Positions 39,452 to 49,094 of a stretch of DNA of 64,000 nucleotides are shown here, one piece after another. A model generated the notes under the pieces. The model searched no databases, was not told the DNA's origin, and worked only from the letters and a program-made list of their open reading frames with translations. How positions within the stretch are numbered: the first letter of the stretch is position 1; each line of letters begins with the position of its first letter. The stretch is from Marinobacter lipolyticus SM19 (lineage in GTDB: Bacteria; Pseudomonadota; Gammaproteobacteria; Pseudomonadales; Oleiphilaceae): NCBI RefSeq assembly GCF_000397065.2, contig NZ_KE007317.1:252969-316968 (forward strand), read 5' to 3'. Position numbers and translations under genes: made by a program.

Positions 39452-41727
39452 TGCGAACGCCTGATCAGCCTGTATTACGGGATATTGTCCTGATTGGCGG
39501 CGGGCACAGCCACGTAGGGGTTCTGAAGCGGTTCGCCATGAACCCCGTACCGGGTGTCCGGTTAACACTGATCTGCCGCGACACCCATACCCCCTACTCC
39601 GGCATGCTTCCGGGGTACGTGGCCGGGCATTATTCCTACGACGATGTACACATAGACCTGAGCCGGCTGGCAGAGTACGCCGGCGCACGCTTCTATCGTG
39701 ATGAAGCCGTGGGGCTCGACCGCGACCGGAAACGGGTTATCTGTAAAAGTCGTCCGAATGTGCCTTACGACCTTCTGTCCATCAACATCGGCTCTTCCCC
39801 GCGTGTCGAAGAAGTCTCTGGTGCGGCGGATCATGCCGTGCCTGTTAAACCGATTAACGGTTTCAACAGTCGATGGCTGGCGTTGCTGTCTCGGCTTGAG
39901 AACCACCGGGGTCCCATGACTGTGGCTGTGGTGGGTGCCGGCGCCGGTGGCGTGGAACTGACCCTCGCCATGCAGTTCCGTTTGCGGAATGAGTTGAAAC
40001 AGCGGGGCCTTGATCCGGACCAGTTGCACTTCCATCTGTTTGATGCCGCCACGGAAATCCTGCCTACACACAATGCCAAGGTGCGCGCAGTATTTTCCGA
40101 GAAACTCAGCAGCCGTGGTGTGAAGGTGCATCTGGCCTCCCCTGTCTCGCAAGTAGAAGCAGGAAGACTTCATACCGAGAACGGTGAGAAATTCGACGTT
40201 GACGAAGTACTCTGGGTCACTCGCGCCGGGGGACCTGCCTGGCTGAGGGAAACCGGACTGGCACTCGACGACGGTGGATTTATTCGTGTTCGGGACACAC
40301 TGCAAACCGAAACGGATGAAGCCATTTTAGCTGCCGGTGATATCGCCAACGTGGTCAATCATCCCCGAGAGAAAGCCGGCGTGTTTGCAGTCCGACAGGG
40401 TCCGCCCCTGGCGGATAATCTAAAACGTCTGGCGACGGGTAAGTCTGCGAAGGACTTTCATCCCCAGAAGAAATGGCTGGCGCTGATCAGTACTGGCGAT
40501 CAATACGCTGTCGCCTCCCGCGGTGATGTTTCGTTCTCTGGCTCGTGGGTGTGGCGCTGGAAAGACTGGATTGATCGCCGCTTCATGGACAAGTTCAGCG
40601 ATCTTCCAGCCATGGAAGATACCGGAAAATTACCGGATACCGCTGCCGCACAGAGTGCCGAGGAAGCGTCTCAGGCCATTTCCGCAGTCGCCATGCGATG
40701 TGGTGGCTGTGGCGCCAAGGTTGGCAGCACGGTCCTGTCACGTGCGCTCGGTGAACTGAAGCCGATTGAACGGGATGACATTATTATCGGTCTTCACGCC
40801 CCTGACGATGCGGCCGTGCTGAGAGTGCCTCCCGGAAAAGCGGTGGTTCATACCGTCGACTTCTTCCGTGCGTTTATTGATGATCCCTACATCTTTGGTC
40901 AGGTGGCGGCGAACCACAGCCTCGGCGATGTGTTCGCCATGGGCGCCGAAGCCCAGAGCGCCACCGCCGTTGCGACCGTGCCCTATGGCATCGAGTCCAA
41001 GGTGGAAGATGTGGTGTACCAGATGATGTCCGGTGCCGTAGAGGTATTGAACGCTGCCGGCTGCGCCCTGGTGGGTGGTCATACCGGCGAGGGCCGGGAG
41101 CTGGCCCTGGGGTTTGCCGTCAACGGACTGATCAATCCCGACGAAGTCATGAGCAAGGGCGGTCTCAAGGCCGGCGATGCACTGATCCTCACCAAGCCCA
41201 TTGGCACAGGCACCCTGTTTGCTGCCCATGCAAGACTGGCGGCAAAAGGCCGCTGGATTGATTCGGCTCTCGCATCAATGATCCAGTCCAACAAGAGTGC
41301 GGCCCAGTGCCTGCGGAAATACGGCTCCAAAGCGTGTACAGATGTGACCGGGTTTGGCCTGCTGGGGCACCTGGTGGAGATGACCAGGCCCTCCGGTGTG
41401 GATGCCGAGCTGGATCTGTCTGCCATCCCGATTCTGCCAGGTGCTGAGGAAACGGCTGCGGCCGGCATTTTGAGCTCGCTTCAGCCCGCCAATATCCGGC
41501 TTCGCCGGGGTATTCAGGATCAGGAGAAATGGATCAATCATCCCCGCTATCCTCTGATTTTTGATCCACAGACGGCTGGTGGACTGTTGGCAAGTGTGCC
41601 TGCGGACGTTGCGGATGATTGCGTACGGGAACTGAAGGCCCTGGGTTATCCCCACACAACGATTATCGGCATGGTCAAACCGCAGGACGAACGCGGGCCC
41701 ATCGAACCGATCAGTCTTCGGGACTGA
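39451..41727 (+). CDS. selD: NADH dehydrogenase-like / selenide, water dikinase fusion
   Basis: 758 residues from the ATG at 39451. The N-terminal part (about 1-370) is a two-Rossmann FAD/NAD(P) oxidoreductase of the NDH-2 type (VLIGGGHSHVGVL, AVVGAGAGGVELTLA, LAAGDIANVV). The C-terminal part (about 400-755) is selenophosphate synthetase with the active-site cysteine region MRCGGCGAKVGS, DDAAVLRV and GGHTGEG. No in-frame TGA is present, so it is a cysteine form, not a selenoprotein. It makes selenophosphate from selenide and ATP. The oxidoreductase half could supply or sense selenium redox state. It converges with the senB-like gene, overlapping it by 17 bases. Confidence 0.92.
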   Translation: MRTPDQPVLRDIVLIGGGHSHVGVLKRFAMNPVPGVRLTLICRDTHTPYSGMLPGYVAGHYSYDDVHIDLSRLAEYAGARFYRDEAVGLDRDRKRVICKSRPNVPYDLLSINIGSSPRVEEVSGAADHAVPVKPINGFNSRWLALLSRLENHRGPMTVAVVGAGAGGVELTLAMQFRLRNELKQRGLDPDQLHFHLFDAATEILPTHNAKVRAVFSEKLSSRGVKVHLASPVSQVEAGRLHTENGEKFDVDEVLWVTRAGGPAWLRETGLALDDGGFIRVRDTLQTETDEAILAAGDIANVVNHPREKAGVFAVRQGPPLADNLKRLATGKSAKDFHPQKKWLALISTGDQYAVASRGDVSFSGSWVWRWKDWIDRRFMDKFSDLPAMEDTGKLPDTAAAQSAEEASQAISAVAMRCGGCGAKVGSTVLSRALGELKPIERDDIIIGLHAPDDAAVLRVPPGKAVVHTVDFFRAFIDDPYIFGQVAANHSLGDVFAMGAEAQSATAVATVPYGIESKVEDVVYQMMSGAVEVLNAAGCALVGGHTGEGRELALGFAVNGLINPDEVMSKGGLKAGDALILTKPIGTGTLFAAHARLAAKGRWIDSALASMIQSNKSAAQCLRKYGSKACTDVTGFGLLGHLVEMTRPSGVDAELDLSAIPILPGAEETAAAGILSSLQPANIRLRRGIQDQEKWINHPRYPLIFDPQTAGGLLASVPADVADDCVRELKALGYPHTTIIGMVKPQDERGPIEPISLRD

Positions 41728-42694
41728 GTCTCTTCTTGCTGTTGGCGATGGCCACTTCTATTGCCCTCAGCAAGGCCGCCTGTTCTGCCTCTGGAACAAA
41801 CTCCCCAGCCAGTTTTGCTACCCACTGCTGGAGTTGCGACAAGTAATCCGGAGAGCTTTCCGCACGGTATAGCAATTCGGCAAGGTGTTGCTCATCCTTC
41901 ACCCGAAAATAGCCGGGATAGTTGGTGCCCAGCAGTCCCCGGTTTCCGGGAATATCCGACGCTATAATGGGAAGACCAGCGCGACAGGCCTCCGACACCA
42001 CGTTGGCGCCACCTTCCATCACAGAACTGATGACCATCACCCTTGAGCGGGCCATGAGCGCATCGGTGGCCTGTTTGTCCAGTTCGCCGAGCCATTGAAA
42101 ACGGGGATTTCTGGCCTGTTCGGCTTCGGCCTGACGCTGCCAACTTTCAGAATGGGGATTACCGGCGTTGAAGACCCGTACCCGGGAAATCTCCGGCAGG
42201 TAGTGGCAGGCAAGCGCCGCCCGCAGCGAGTCTTTTTCGTCCCGTAGATGGCCAATCACACAAACATCGAAATAATGATCGTCAGTTCGGGATGGTGTGA
42301 TCAATCCGGCAGACTGCACCACCGTCATCAGTTTTGACCGGTAAGCTTCCGGAATATCATCGGCAACCCCATGGTGCAGACCGATCAGGGAGTCCGCCAA
42401 TGCCATGGATTTATGGGTGTCGTCAGGATATTCAAACTGATGATGGTATATATCCGTTCCGGTCAGCACGGCAATCACCGGAACCGCCGGATTTGTCCGG
42501 CGAAAATCCCGGATGGCCTCATGGCTGCGCCAGGCATGAAGGGCAATGAAAAGATCGCAGTCTTCTGAAGATAATCCGGTGATCACTGACACCCGGTGCC
42601 CTGCATTTTCCAGCAACGTTGCCCAACGTTCCGCTGTGGCCCTATTGCCTGCCCGGGAACCCGGTGGTGCAGGTGTCAGAATCTGGATGTGCAT
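41711..42694 (-). CDS. senB: SenB-type selenosugar synthase (TIGR04348 glycosyltransferase family)
   Basis: 327 residues of a GT4-like glycosyltransferase fold: ILTPAPPGSRAGNRATAERW at the N terminus, then ALHAWRSHEAIRDFR, VLTGTDIYHH and QSAG, and the donor-site region SSVMEGGANVVSEACRAGLP. This pattern matches the family called TIGR04348. A member, SenB, joins selenophosphate to a UDP-sugar to give a selenosugar in selenoneine synthesis. It converges with the selD fusion and is divergent from the ABC importer. No SenA (EgtB-like) gene is in the window, so the final product is open. Confidence 0.75.
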   Translation of the reverse strand: MHIQILTPAPPGSRAGNRATAERWATLLENAGHRVSVITGLSSEDCDLFIALHAWRSHEAIRDFRRTNPAVPVIAVLTGTDIYHHQFEYPDDTHKSMALADSLIGLHHGVADDIPEAYRSKLMTVVQSAGLITPSRTDDHYFDVCVIGHLRDEKDSLRAALACHYLPEISRVRVFNAGNPHSESWQRQAEAEQARNPRFQWLGELDKQATDALMARSRVMVISSVMEGGANVVSEACRAGLPIIASDIPGNRGLLGTNYPGYFRVKDEQHLAELLYRAESSPDYLSQLQQWVAKLAGEFVPEAEQAALLRAIEVAIANSKKRLSPED

Positions 42695-42863
42695 TTTTCG
42701 GCGTTCCGCATTTACTGATTCTTATTGATGTACCCGAGAAGCCAGGTGATGACCTGTTTGTGCAGGTCAATCGTATAGATGTTCATGCCGGAGGTAAATC
42801 AGGGTATCCTGAACGTCCGTGCCCTAACGCACTGAAATACCCACTGTTAAACAAGGAATCACA

Positions 42864-43730
42864 ATGGCCATGAGCTATATACGGGAAATATTGCTTTCCA
42901 GCCTGCTAGCCCTCACTTCTTTTGCCGTTTCCGCCCAGACCTTTGTCTTCACAGCCATACCCGATGAAGATGAAACCAAGCTGATGGAGCGCTTTCAGGG
43001 CATCGCCGATTACCTGCAGGAAGAGCTGGGTGTCGAGGTACGATACATTCCGGTGAAATCCTACGCAGCGGCCGTTTCCGCCTTCCGCAACAATCAGGTA
43101 CAACTGGCCTGGTTTGGCGGATTGTCCGGCGTTCAGGCCCGCTCCCTCGTTCCGGGTTCACAGGCCCTGGCCCAGGGAGTTGAGGATGTAGACTTCTACA
43201 CCTATTTTATCGCACACAAGAGCACTGGCCTGGAAGCGTCCGATACGCTGCCGGAAGGGATACGGGGCAAGACCTTTACCTTCGGCTCGAAAGGTTCTAC
43301 TTCCGGCCGTGTAATGCCGGAACACTATATCCGCCAGACATTTTCTGAGGCTCCGGAAGACGTATTCTCCAGGGTAGGTTTCAGTGGCAACCACACGCGG
43401 ACCCTGCGCCTGGTGGAAGCTGGCACCTACGAAGTTGGCGCCCTCAATTATGCGGTCTGGGAAAAAGAACTCGAAAACGGTAATGTGAATACCGACGAAG
43501 TGAGCGTCATCTGGAAGACCCCGGCGTACCCGGACTACCAGTGGACCATCCGTGGAGACGTGGATGCCCGTTATGGCGAAGGCTTCACTGATAAAGTCCG
43601 CCAGGCTCTTTTGAACATGGATGACCCGGAATTGCTGGAAAGCTTCCCCCGTTCAGGCTTCATCCCGACAGCTAACGAAAACTACGAGCCTATTCGTTCA
43701 GTCGCCGAGCAGATTGGAATTCTGGATTAA
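42864..43730 (+). CDS. Putative selenium-oxyanion ABC transporter, periplasmic binding protein (PhnD-like)
   Basis: 288 residues with a signal peptide (LLSSLLALTSFAVSAQ). The mature protein resembles PhnD: FTAIPDEDETKLMERFQGIADYL is split here into the opening FTAIPDEDETKL and the later VQLAWFGGLSGVQAR, FGSKGSTSGRVMPEHYI and YEVGALNYAVWE. It fits the clade annotated as putative selenate binding protein, which is recurrently next to selD. AAGGA precedes the ATG. First gene of a three-gene importer operon with overlaps of 1 base and a gap of 17. Substrate is inferred from context, not proven. Confidence 0.75.
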   Translation: MAMSYIREILLSSLLALTSFAVSAQTFVFTAIPDEDETKLMERFQGIADYLQEELGVEVRYIPVKSYAAAVSAFRNNQVQLAWFGGLSGVQARSLVPGSQALAQGVEDVDFYTYFIAHKSTGLEASDTLPEGIRGKTFTFGSKGSTSGRVMPEHYIRQTFSEAPEDVFSRVGFSGNHTRTLRLVEAGTYEVGALNYAVWEKELENGNVNTDEVSVIWKTPAYPDYQWTIRGDVDARYGEGFTDKVRQALLNMDDPELLESFPRSGFIPTANENYEPIRSVAEQIGILD

Positions 43731-44380
43731 TGTCAGGATTTGAACTATCCGGACTGACCGCATCCTTTGATGGTGAGCGGGTCCTTGGCCCGCTCAGCCT
43801 GGATGTCAGGGAAGGCGAACGTGTGGCACTGGTCGGAAAGAGCGGTGCCGGCAAATCAACGCTGATCAAGCTTATTCATGATCGCGTTGACGGTCATGCC
43901 TCTCTGGTACCACAGGATCTTGGTTTGGTGAATGGGTTACCGGTGTTCCATAACGTGTTTATGGGGCAGCTTGATGCGCATCCGGCGTGGTACAACACCG
44001 TCACTCTTGTTCGCCCCTTCCGTAAGGATAAGGAAGCTGTAAAAAGCCTGTTGCGGGAACTGGGCATGGTCGATAAGTTCTGGACTCCGGCCGCCTCCCT
44101 GTCTGGCGGCCAACGGCAGCGCGTTGCCGTCGCCCGCGCGATCTACCGTAATGCAAACCTGTTATTGGCAGACGAACCGATTTCAGCGCTGGATGGTCCG
44201 CTGGCCCATCTTGTGATGAAGGCCCTGAGCCAACGATTTGCGACCAGCGTCATCGCCCTTCATGATGTGGAGATAGCGTTGGCTTACGCCACGCGAATTG
44301 TCGGTATTCAGGACGGCCAGATTGCCCTGGATGAATCCAGCGACCGGCTTTCCGCGGCTGATATCATGCCGCTTTACTAA
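43730..44380 (+). CDS. ABC transporter ATP-binding protein (PhnC-like)
   Basis: 216 residues. Walker A GKSGAGKST (about 36-44), Q loop in VPQDLGLV, signature LSGGQRQRVAVARA, Walker B NLLLADEP and the switch histidine in ALHDVE. It is shorter than typical PhnC (about 250 residues). The start shares a base with the binding-protein stop (TAATG). It powers the importer whose other parts flank it. Confidence 0.85.
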   Translation: MSGFELSGLTASFDGERVLGPLSLDVREGERVALVGKSGAGKSTLIKLIHDRVDGHASLVPQDLGLVNGLPVFHNVFMGQLDAHPAWYNTVTLVRPFRKDKEAVKSLLRELGMVDKFWTPAASLSGGQRQRVAVARAIYRNANLLLADEPISALDGPLAHLVMKALSQRFATSVIALHDVEIALAYATRIVGIQDGQIALDESSDRLSAADIMPLY

Positions 44381-44397
44381 AGGGCGACTGCAACTTT

Positions 44398-45864
44398 ATG
44401 CATCTCTCCCCCACCCTGAGAATCAGTCTGCTATTTCTGGTGATAGCCATCGCCGCCCTGTTTTTTGCAGACATCGCCATCACTACGGCTAACCCCTGGC
44501 GGGATCTCGGGCGCTTTTTCCTTGGGGTGGCAACACCAGATTTCTTCAGTACCGAAGGCCTGGCCACTGCGCTACTGAGAACGGTAGCATTCGCGTTTGT
44601 CGGTGTGGCACTGGGCAGTGCCTGCGGCTTCCTGCTTTCACTGATCTATCGATTTTATCCGGTGCGGATATTCTGCGCCTTCATCCGCGCCATACACGAA
44701 CTTTTCTGGGCGTTAATTTTTCTGCAGTTCTTTGGCTTCCACCCGCTGACAGGTGTATTGGCAATCGCCATTCCCTACTCAGGCATCTTTGCCAAAGTTT
44801 ACTCGGAGATTCTGGATGAAGCAGATCCAGGGCCGGCTCGTCTGCTGCCCCCGGGCACCGGCATCATTTCCACCTTTCTATACACCCGCATACCGGATTG
44901 CTGGGTTCAGCTCCGGACGTATACCGCATACCGGCTGGAATGCGGCCTTCGGTCCAGTGCGATTCTCGGGTTCGTCGGGCTGCCAACCCTGGGTTTTTAT
45001 CTGGAAACCTCGTTCTCCCAGGGGCTGTACTCCCAGGCCGGCGCAATGCTGATCCTGTTCTATGTGTTGATCGCCACCATTCCCCTTTGGGTAAAACCGA
45101 AACTGCTGCCGGTGTACATTCTGGGCGCACCGTTTTTCCTTGGCGATGGTATGCCCATCGTCTGGGGTAACGTGGCACGTTTCTTCACTCAGGACATCAT
45201 TCCAGCACCGCTTCGGGATGGTGAGGGGCTTACCGAACTGGGAGCCTGGTTCAGCGACCTGATGCTCACGGAGGCCCTGCCCGGGATCTGGAACACCCTG
45301 CTGCTCACCCAGATTGCACTGGTTGCCACCGGGATCCTGACCTTGCTGGCTTTTCCGTTGATTTCAAATCACTTCGGGGGACCGATCAGGCGCACATCCG
45401 GCCATGTGTTCCTGGTAATCGCTCGTTCTACTCCCGAATATATCCTTGCCTACATCCTGCTACAGCTCTGGGGACCGTCCATGCTGCCGGCGGTGGTCGC
45501 CCTGGCGCTACACAACGGCGGCATCATCGGTCACCTGATTGGACGTCAGACCAACACCATACAGCTTCGCCCCGATGCCCCAACGGGGTATCGCCGATAC
45601 AGCTGGGAACTGGTACCAAGAGTCTACCGCTCCTTCCTGGCTTTCCTGTTCTATCGTTGGGAAATTATCATGCGGGAAACCGCCATCCTTGGGATACTGG
45701 GTATCTACACCCTGGGGTTCTACGTGGACAGTGCGATCCAGCAAATCCGTTTTGATCGCGCCATGGTCCTGATTCTGATCACGGCGCTACTGAATATCGG
45801 CATCGACATCCTGGGTCGTTACATTCGCCGCAAACTGGCGTTACAGACCATGCCGACTTGCTGA
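44398..45864 (+). CDS. ABC transporter permease, two PhnE-like halves fused
   Basis: 488 residues with about ten to twelve transmembrane segments in two similar halves. Each half carries an inner-membrane EAA-like loop, around HELFWALIFLQFFG...YSEILDEADPGP in the first half and around RSTPEYILAYILLQ...RETAILGILGIYTLG in the second. Ordinary PhnE permeases have one such domain (about 260 residues) and dimerise, so this is a fused dimer. Third gene of the importer operon. Its last 24 bases overlap the convergent hypothetical gene. Confidence 0.82.
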   Translation: MHLSPTLRISLLFLVIAIAALFFADIAITTANPWRDLGRFFLGVATPDFFSTEGLATALLRTVAFAFVGVALGSACGFLLSLIYRFYPVRIFCAFIRAIHELFWALIFLQFFGFHPLTGVLAIAIPYSGIFAKVYSEILDEADPGPARLLPPGTGIISTFLYTRIPDCWVQLRTYTAYRLECGLRSSAILGFVGLPTLGFYLETSFSQGLYSQAGAMLILFYVLIATIPLWVKPKLLPVYILGAPFFLGDGMPIVWGNVARFFTQDIIPAPLRDGEGLTELGAWFSDLMLTEALPGIWNTLLLTQIALVATGILTLLAFPLISNHFGGPIRRTSGHVFLVIARSTPEYILAYILLQLWGPSMLPAVVALALHNGGIIGHLIGRQTNTIQLRPDAPTGYRRYSWELVPRVYRSFLAFLFYRWEIIMRETAILGILGIYTLGFYVDSAIQQIRFDRAMVLILITALLNIGIDILGRYIRRKLALQTMPTC

Positions 45865-46179
45865 AGCCTTGGTCTCTTTTGCGACTGTGGGTTGTTCCAG
45901 TTCCCATTGGGTACCCAAGTCGATGGGCTGCGCTGGTCCGGTTGTATCCGCAGCTACACCGGCAACATCGGGTTTGCTGAAGCTTCCGTCATTCTGGCGG
46001 CTCATGGCTTCCACATCCACCGAACGCACGAGGTAAGACTTTCCCCCAACCTGAACCCGTGACCGATGCGTCAGCCCATAGACAAACCGGCAATAATCCA
46101 GTTTAAGCTGCAGAAGATCCTGTTCGGCCTTGGTTATCTTACGGAGAAGGACTTTCTGAACACTGTCGCTGTAATTCAT
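45841..46179 (-). CDS. Hypothetical protein
   Basis: 112 residues, family not recognised. The first 35 residues are a probable amphipathic helix (KVLLRKITKAEQDLLQLKLD), followed by a short conserved-looking segment (GKSYLVRSVDVEAMSR) and a low-complexity C terminus. No signal peptide or membrane segment. It converges with the importer permease and overlaps it by 24 bases. Coding status is supported by the codon pattern and the clean start, but no function can be given. Confidence 0.55.
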   Translation of the reverse strand: MNYSDSVQKVLLRKITKAEQDLLQLKLDYCRFVYGLTHRSRVQVGGKSYLVRSVDVEAMSRQNDGSFSKPDVAGVAADTTGPAQPIDLGTQWELEQPTVAKETKASASRHGL

Positions 46180-46244
46180 GGCATCGTCCCTGGCAATCTT
46201 GTTATCCCGGCCATTCTACACAATCCTGCCGGGCTGTCATGGCC

Positions 46245-46727
46245 TCAGGCGCCTGGCCCTTCGGCCTCGAAGATCAATTTGACTGGCAGCGGATCCAGGG
46301 CGCTATTGCTTTGCTGAAACTCCAAACGCCACAGCATGTCGGGATCGGTCGTACAGAATGGGGCAACGAATGTCGCCTGCCATACATGAATGCCGGCTTT
46401 GGTTTCAGTGCGGTTCAGGGGCACCGGGTATTCGCCCAGGTACATGGACTCCCCTTTCAAAACCGCCAGAAGCCGGTCCGGTTCGTAGCGTGTGTGGACG
46501 CGCAGCAGATACTCGTGCCCCTGCGCCCCTGCTTTACCCGGCTCAAGCTCCGCTACCCATGGCTTCCCATTCATCTCCCATTGGCAGGGGCCCGCATTCA
46601 GGTCACATACCGGTAGTTTGGAAGTTTTATCCGTATCACCTGACATGAGCCACCCTGGCCCAAATACGACCACAGCGACCAGCCCTATAATCAATACAAT
46701 AACCGTCACCGCTCGTATCAATTCCAA
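46245..46727 (-). CDS. Hypothetical single-pass membrane protein
   Basis: 160 residues. One N-terminal transmembrane segment ([23 protein letters not shown], residues about 6-28) anchors a periplasmic domain with paired cysteines ([11 protein letters not shown], and a further APFCTT). The layout is that of a small inner-membrane-anchored periplasmic protein. Family not recognised. It is divergent from the ABC exporter genes and lies 65 bases upstream of the 112-residue hypothetical gene on the same strand. Confidence 0.6.
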   Translation of the reverse strand: MELIRAVTVIVLIIGLVAVVVFGPGWLMSGDTDKTSKLPVCDLNAGPCQWEMNGKPWVAELEPGKAGAQGHEYLLRVHTRYEPDRLLAVLKGESMYLGEYPVPLNRTETKAGIHVWQATFVAPFCTTDPDMLWRLEFQQSNSALDPLPVKLIFEAEGPGA

Positions 46728-46843
46728 TTCCCCCGGATAAAAGTGGCATTATGGTCATTCACAACAGGAACGCAAAGGTTTCTAAACCACTGCCAGTCGT
46801 GAGAAAATACGGCGCTTTGATTCACCACCTACAGGATACGCCA

Positions 46844-47764
46844 GTGCAGCCGGACATTTCCGTTAAGCACCTGAACAAAGTATACGCCGATGGATTTCAG
46901 GCCCTGAAGGATATCAACCTGGACATTACCCCCGGTGAAATCTTCGCCCTGCTTGGTCCCAACGGCGCGGGTAAAACCACGTTGATCAGCATCATTTGCG
47001 GCATCGTCAACCTGTCCAGCGGCGAAGTCAAAGCCGCTGGCCACGACATCGTGCGGGATTATCGCAAGGCCCGGGAGAGCATCGGCCTGGTTCCCCAGGA
47101 GTTGAACACAGACTCCTTTGAAACGGTTTGGGATGCTGTGTCATTCAGCCGGGGCCTGTTCGGGAAGGCGCCCAAACCGTCGCATATCAAAAAGGTCCTG
47201 AAAGATTTATCGCTCTGGGATAAGCGGGATAACCGCATCATGTCCCTCTCCGGAGGCATGAAACGCCGGGTGATGATTGCCAAGGCCTTGTCCCACGAAC
47301 CCAGGATCCTGTTCCTGGACGAACCGACAGCCGGGGTGGATGTAGAGCTCCGCCGGGATATGTGGGAGATGGTTCGCCATCTTCGGGAAGATGGAGTGAC
47401 CATTATCCTGACCACCCATTACATCGAAGAAGCCGAGGAAATGGCGGACCGGATCGGGGTCATCCGTCAGGGGGAAATCATCCTGGTCGAAGACAAGGAC
47501 CGGCTGATGAGCAAACTCGGCAAAAAGGAACTACGCCTGCAACTTCATTCACCGCTGGAGAAAGTACCCGGTGAACTGGTGCTGGAGCCGATTGAACTGT
47601 CTGATGACGGTTACGAACTGATCTACACGTTCGACTCCCAACAGGAACAGGCCGGTGTAGCCCGTTTGCTTCGCACTCTTGGGGATATCGGCATTGATTA
47701 CCGGGACCTGAAGACCCGGGAAAGTTCGCTGGAAGAGATCTTCGTCGGCCTGGTTCACGAATAG
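46844..47764 (+). CDS. ABC transporter ATP-binding protein (YadG-like)
   Basis: 306 residues from a GTG at 46844 that has AGGA seven bases upstream; the frame extends back to 46751 without homology. Walker [11 protein letters not shown], signature [14 protein letters not shown], Walker B RILFLDEP and switch histidine in [17 protein letters not shown]. It belongs to the ABC-2 exporter ATPases of the YadG/CcmA-like type. The partner permease follows 25 bases later. Substrate unknown; polysaccharide, drug or lipid export are all possible. Confidence 0.87.
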   Translation: MQPDISVKHLNKVYADGFQALKDINLDITPGEIFALLGPNGAGKTTLISIICGIVNLSSGEVKAAGHDIVRDYRKARESIGLVPQELNTDSFETVWDAVSFSRGLFGKAPKPSHIKKVLKDLSLWDKRDNRIMSLSGGMKRRVMIAKALSHEPRILFLDEPTAGVDVELRRDMWEMVRHLREDGVTIILTTHYIEEAEEMADRIGVIRQGEIILVEDKDRLMSKLGKKELRLQLHSPLEKVPGELVLEPIELSDDGYELIYTFDSQQEQAGVARLLRTLGDIGIDYRDLKTRESSLEEIFVGLVHE

Positions 47765-47789
47765 TGGCGCCGACAAACTGGAGCAACCC

Positions 47790-48551
47790 ATGAATTTCTT
47801 TGGTATCCGTGCAATCTACAATTTCGAGATGGCCCGCATGCGCCGAACCCTGATGCAAAGCGTGGCGTCACCGGTTATTTCGACATCGCTGTATTTCGTG
47901 GTTTTCGGCTCCGCTATCGGCAGCCGTATGGGCGCCATCGATAACATCAGCTACGGCGCCTACATTATCCCGGGCCTGGTGATGCTTTCGTTGTTGATGC
48001 AGAGCATCTCGAACGCGTCCTTCGGGATTTATATGCCGAAGTTCTCGGGCACCATCTATGAAGTGCTTTCCGCTCCTGTATCCTACGTGGAAGTCGTACT
48101 GGGCTATGTGGGGGCCGCAGCCACGAAGTCGGTCATCCTTGGTCTGATCATACTGGCCACCGCCAAACTGTTTGTGGATTACAGCGTGCTGCATCCCTTC
48201 TGGATGTTTTTCTTCCTCGTGGTTACGTCCATCACCTTCAGTCTGTTCGGCTTTATTATTGGCATCTGGGCGGACGGGTTCGAGAAACTGCAAATTATCC
48301 CGATGATGATTGTGACACCCCTGGTGTTCCTCGGTGGCACCTTTTACTCCATCGATATGCTGCCGGAGATCTGGCAGACCATCAGCCTGTTTAACCCGGT
48401 GGTCTACCTGATCAGTGGGTTCCGCTGGGCCTTTTACGGCGTATCCGATATCCACGTGGGCATCAGTGCCGGCATGATCCTGCTGTTCCTGACCGCGTGC
48501 ATGGCGACCATCTGGTGGATCTTCAAAACAGGCTATCGACTGCGTTCATGA
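47790..48551 (+). CDS. ABC-2 type permease (YadH-like)
   Basis: 253 residues with six transmembrane segments and the ABC-2 signature region ([21 protein letters not shown], then [16 protein letters not shown]). It forms the membrane half of the exporter with the preceding ATPase. The stop overlaps the start of the DUF192 gene by four bases (ATGA). Confidence 0.87.
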   Translation: MNFFGIRAIYNFEMARMRRTLMQSVASPVISTSLYFVVFGSAIGSRMGAIDNISYGAYIIPGLVMLSLLMQSISNASFGIYMPKFSGTIYEVLSAPVSYVEVVLGYVGAAATKSVILGLIILATAKLFVDYSVLHPFWMFFFLVVTSITFSLFGFIIGIWADGFEKLQIIPMMIVTPLVFLGGTFYSIDMLPEIWQTISLFNPVVYLISGFRWAFYGVSDIHVGISAGMILLFLTACMATIWWIFKTGYRLRS

Positions 48552-49042
48552 GCAGGATAAATCGGGCTCTGAACACAGGCCTCCTGCTAACCTGCCTTGT
48601 TACCGGGGATATCAACGCAGAGGTGCCGGTGTCACAATCACTCCGAGAGGCATGCCTGATTACCGATCACAGGATCGTCCCGATTACGGTGGAAATGGCA
48701 ATCACGGAATCTGGGCGCCGTAATGGCCTGATGGGGAGAGAGTCTCTGGCACCCGATACCGGGATGCTGTTTGTCTATGAAGAACCCAGAAGGCCTGACC
48801 ACGGGTTCTGGATGTACCAGACACTGATTCCCCTGGATATCGCCTACCTGGATAAGGAGGGCACCATCGTGGCCATCAGGCAGATGGTTCCCTGTCGGTC
48901 TCCGTCGGGATCAGGTTGCCCGGTGTATCGTGCAGGCGTGAGCTTTTCCTCTGCCCTGGAGATGAACCAGTCCTTTTTCCGGAACAACGGCATTTCAGTG
49001 GGCCACCAACTCTCATCCAGCGAGTCCATCTGCAAACCTTGA
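48548..49042 (+). CDS. DUF192 family protein
   Basis: 164 residues from the ATG that overlaps the permease stop. A hydrophobic N terminus ([18 protein letters not shown]) suggests export. The family core is clear: [36 protein letters not shown] and [13 protein letters not shown]192 proteins are small beta-rich periplasmic or secreted proteins of unknown role. Coupling to an ABC exporter pair is noted but not explained. Confidence 0.85.
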   Translation: MSRINRALNTGLLLTCLVTGDINAEVPVSQSLREACLITDHRIVPITVEMAITESGRRNGLMGRESLAPDTGMLFVYEEPRRPDHGFWMYQTLIPLDIAYLDKEGTIVAIRQMVPCRSPSGSGCPVYRAGVSFSSALEMNQSFFRNNGISVGHQLSSSESICKP

Positions 49043-49094
49043 GGATTCAAAGGCCAGCCCAGACTTACGGCCCGGGCCGGCCAAAACATGGCGG

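Noticed and set aside
39451..41727. Selenocysteine codon in the SelD fusion
   Set aside because: The active-site region uses TGT codons for cysteine, and no in-frame TGA is present before the natural stop.
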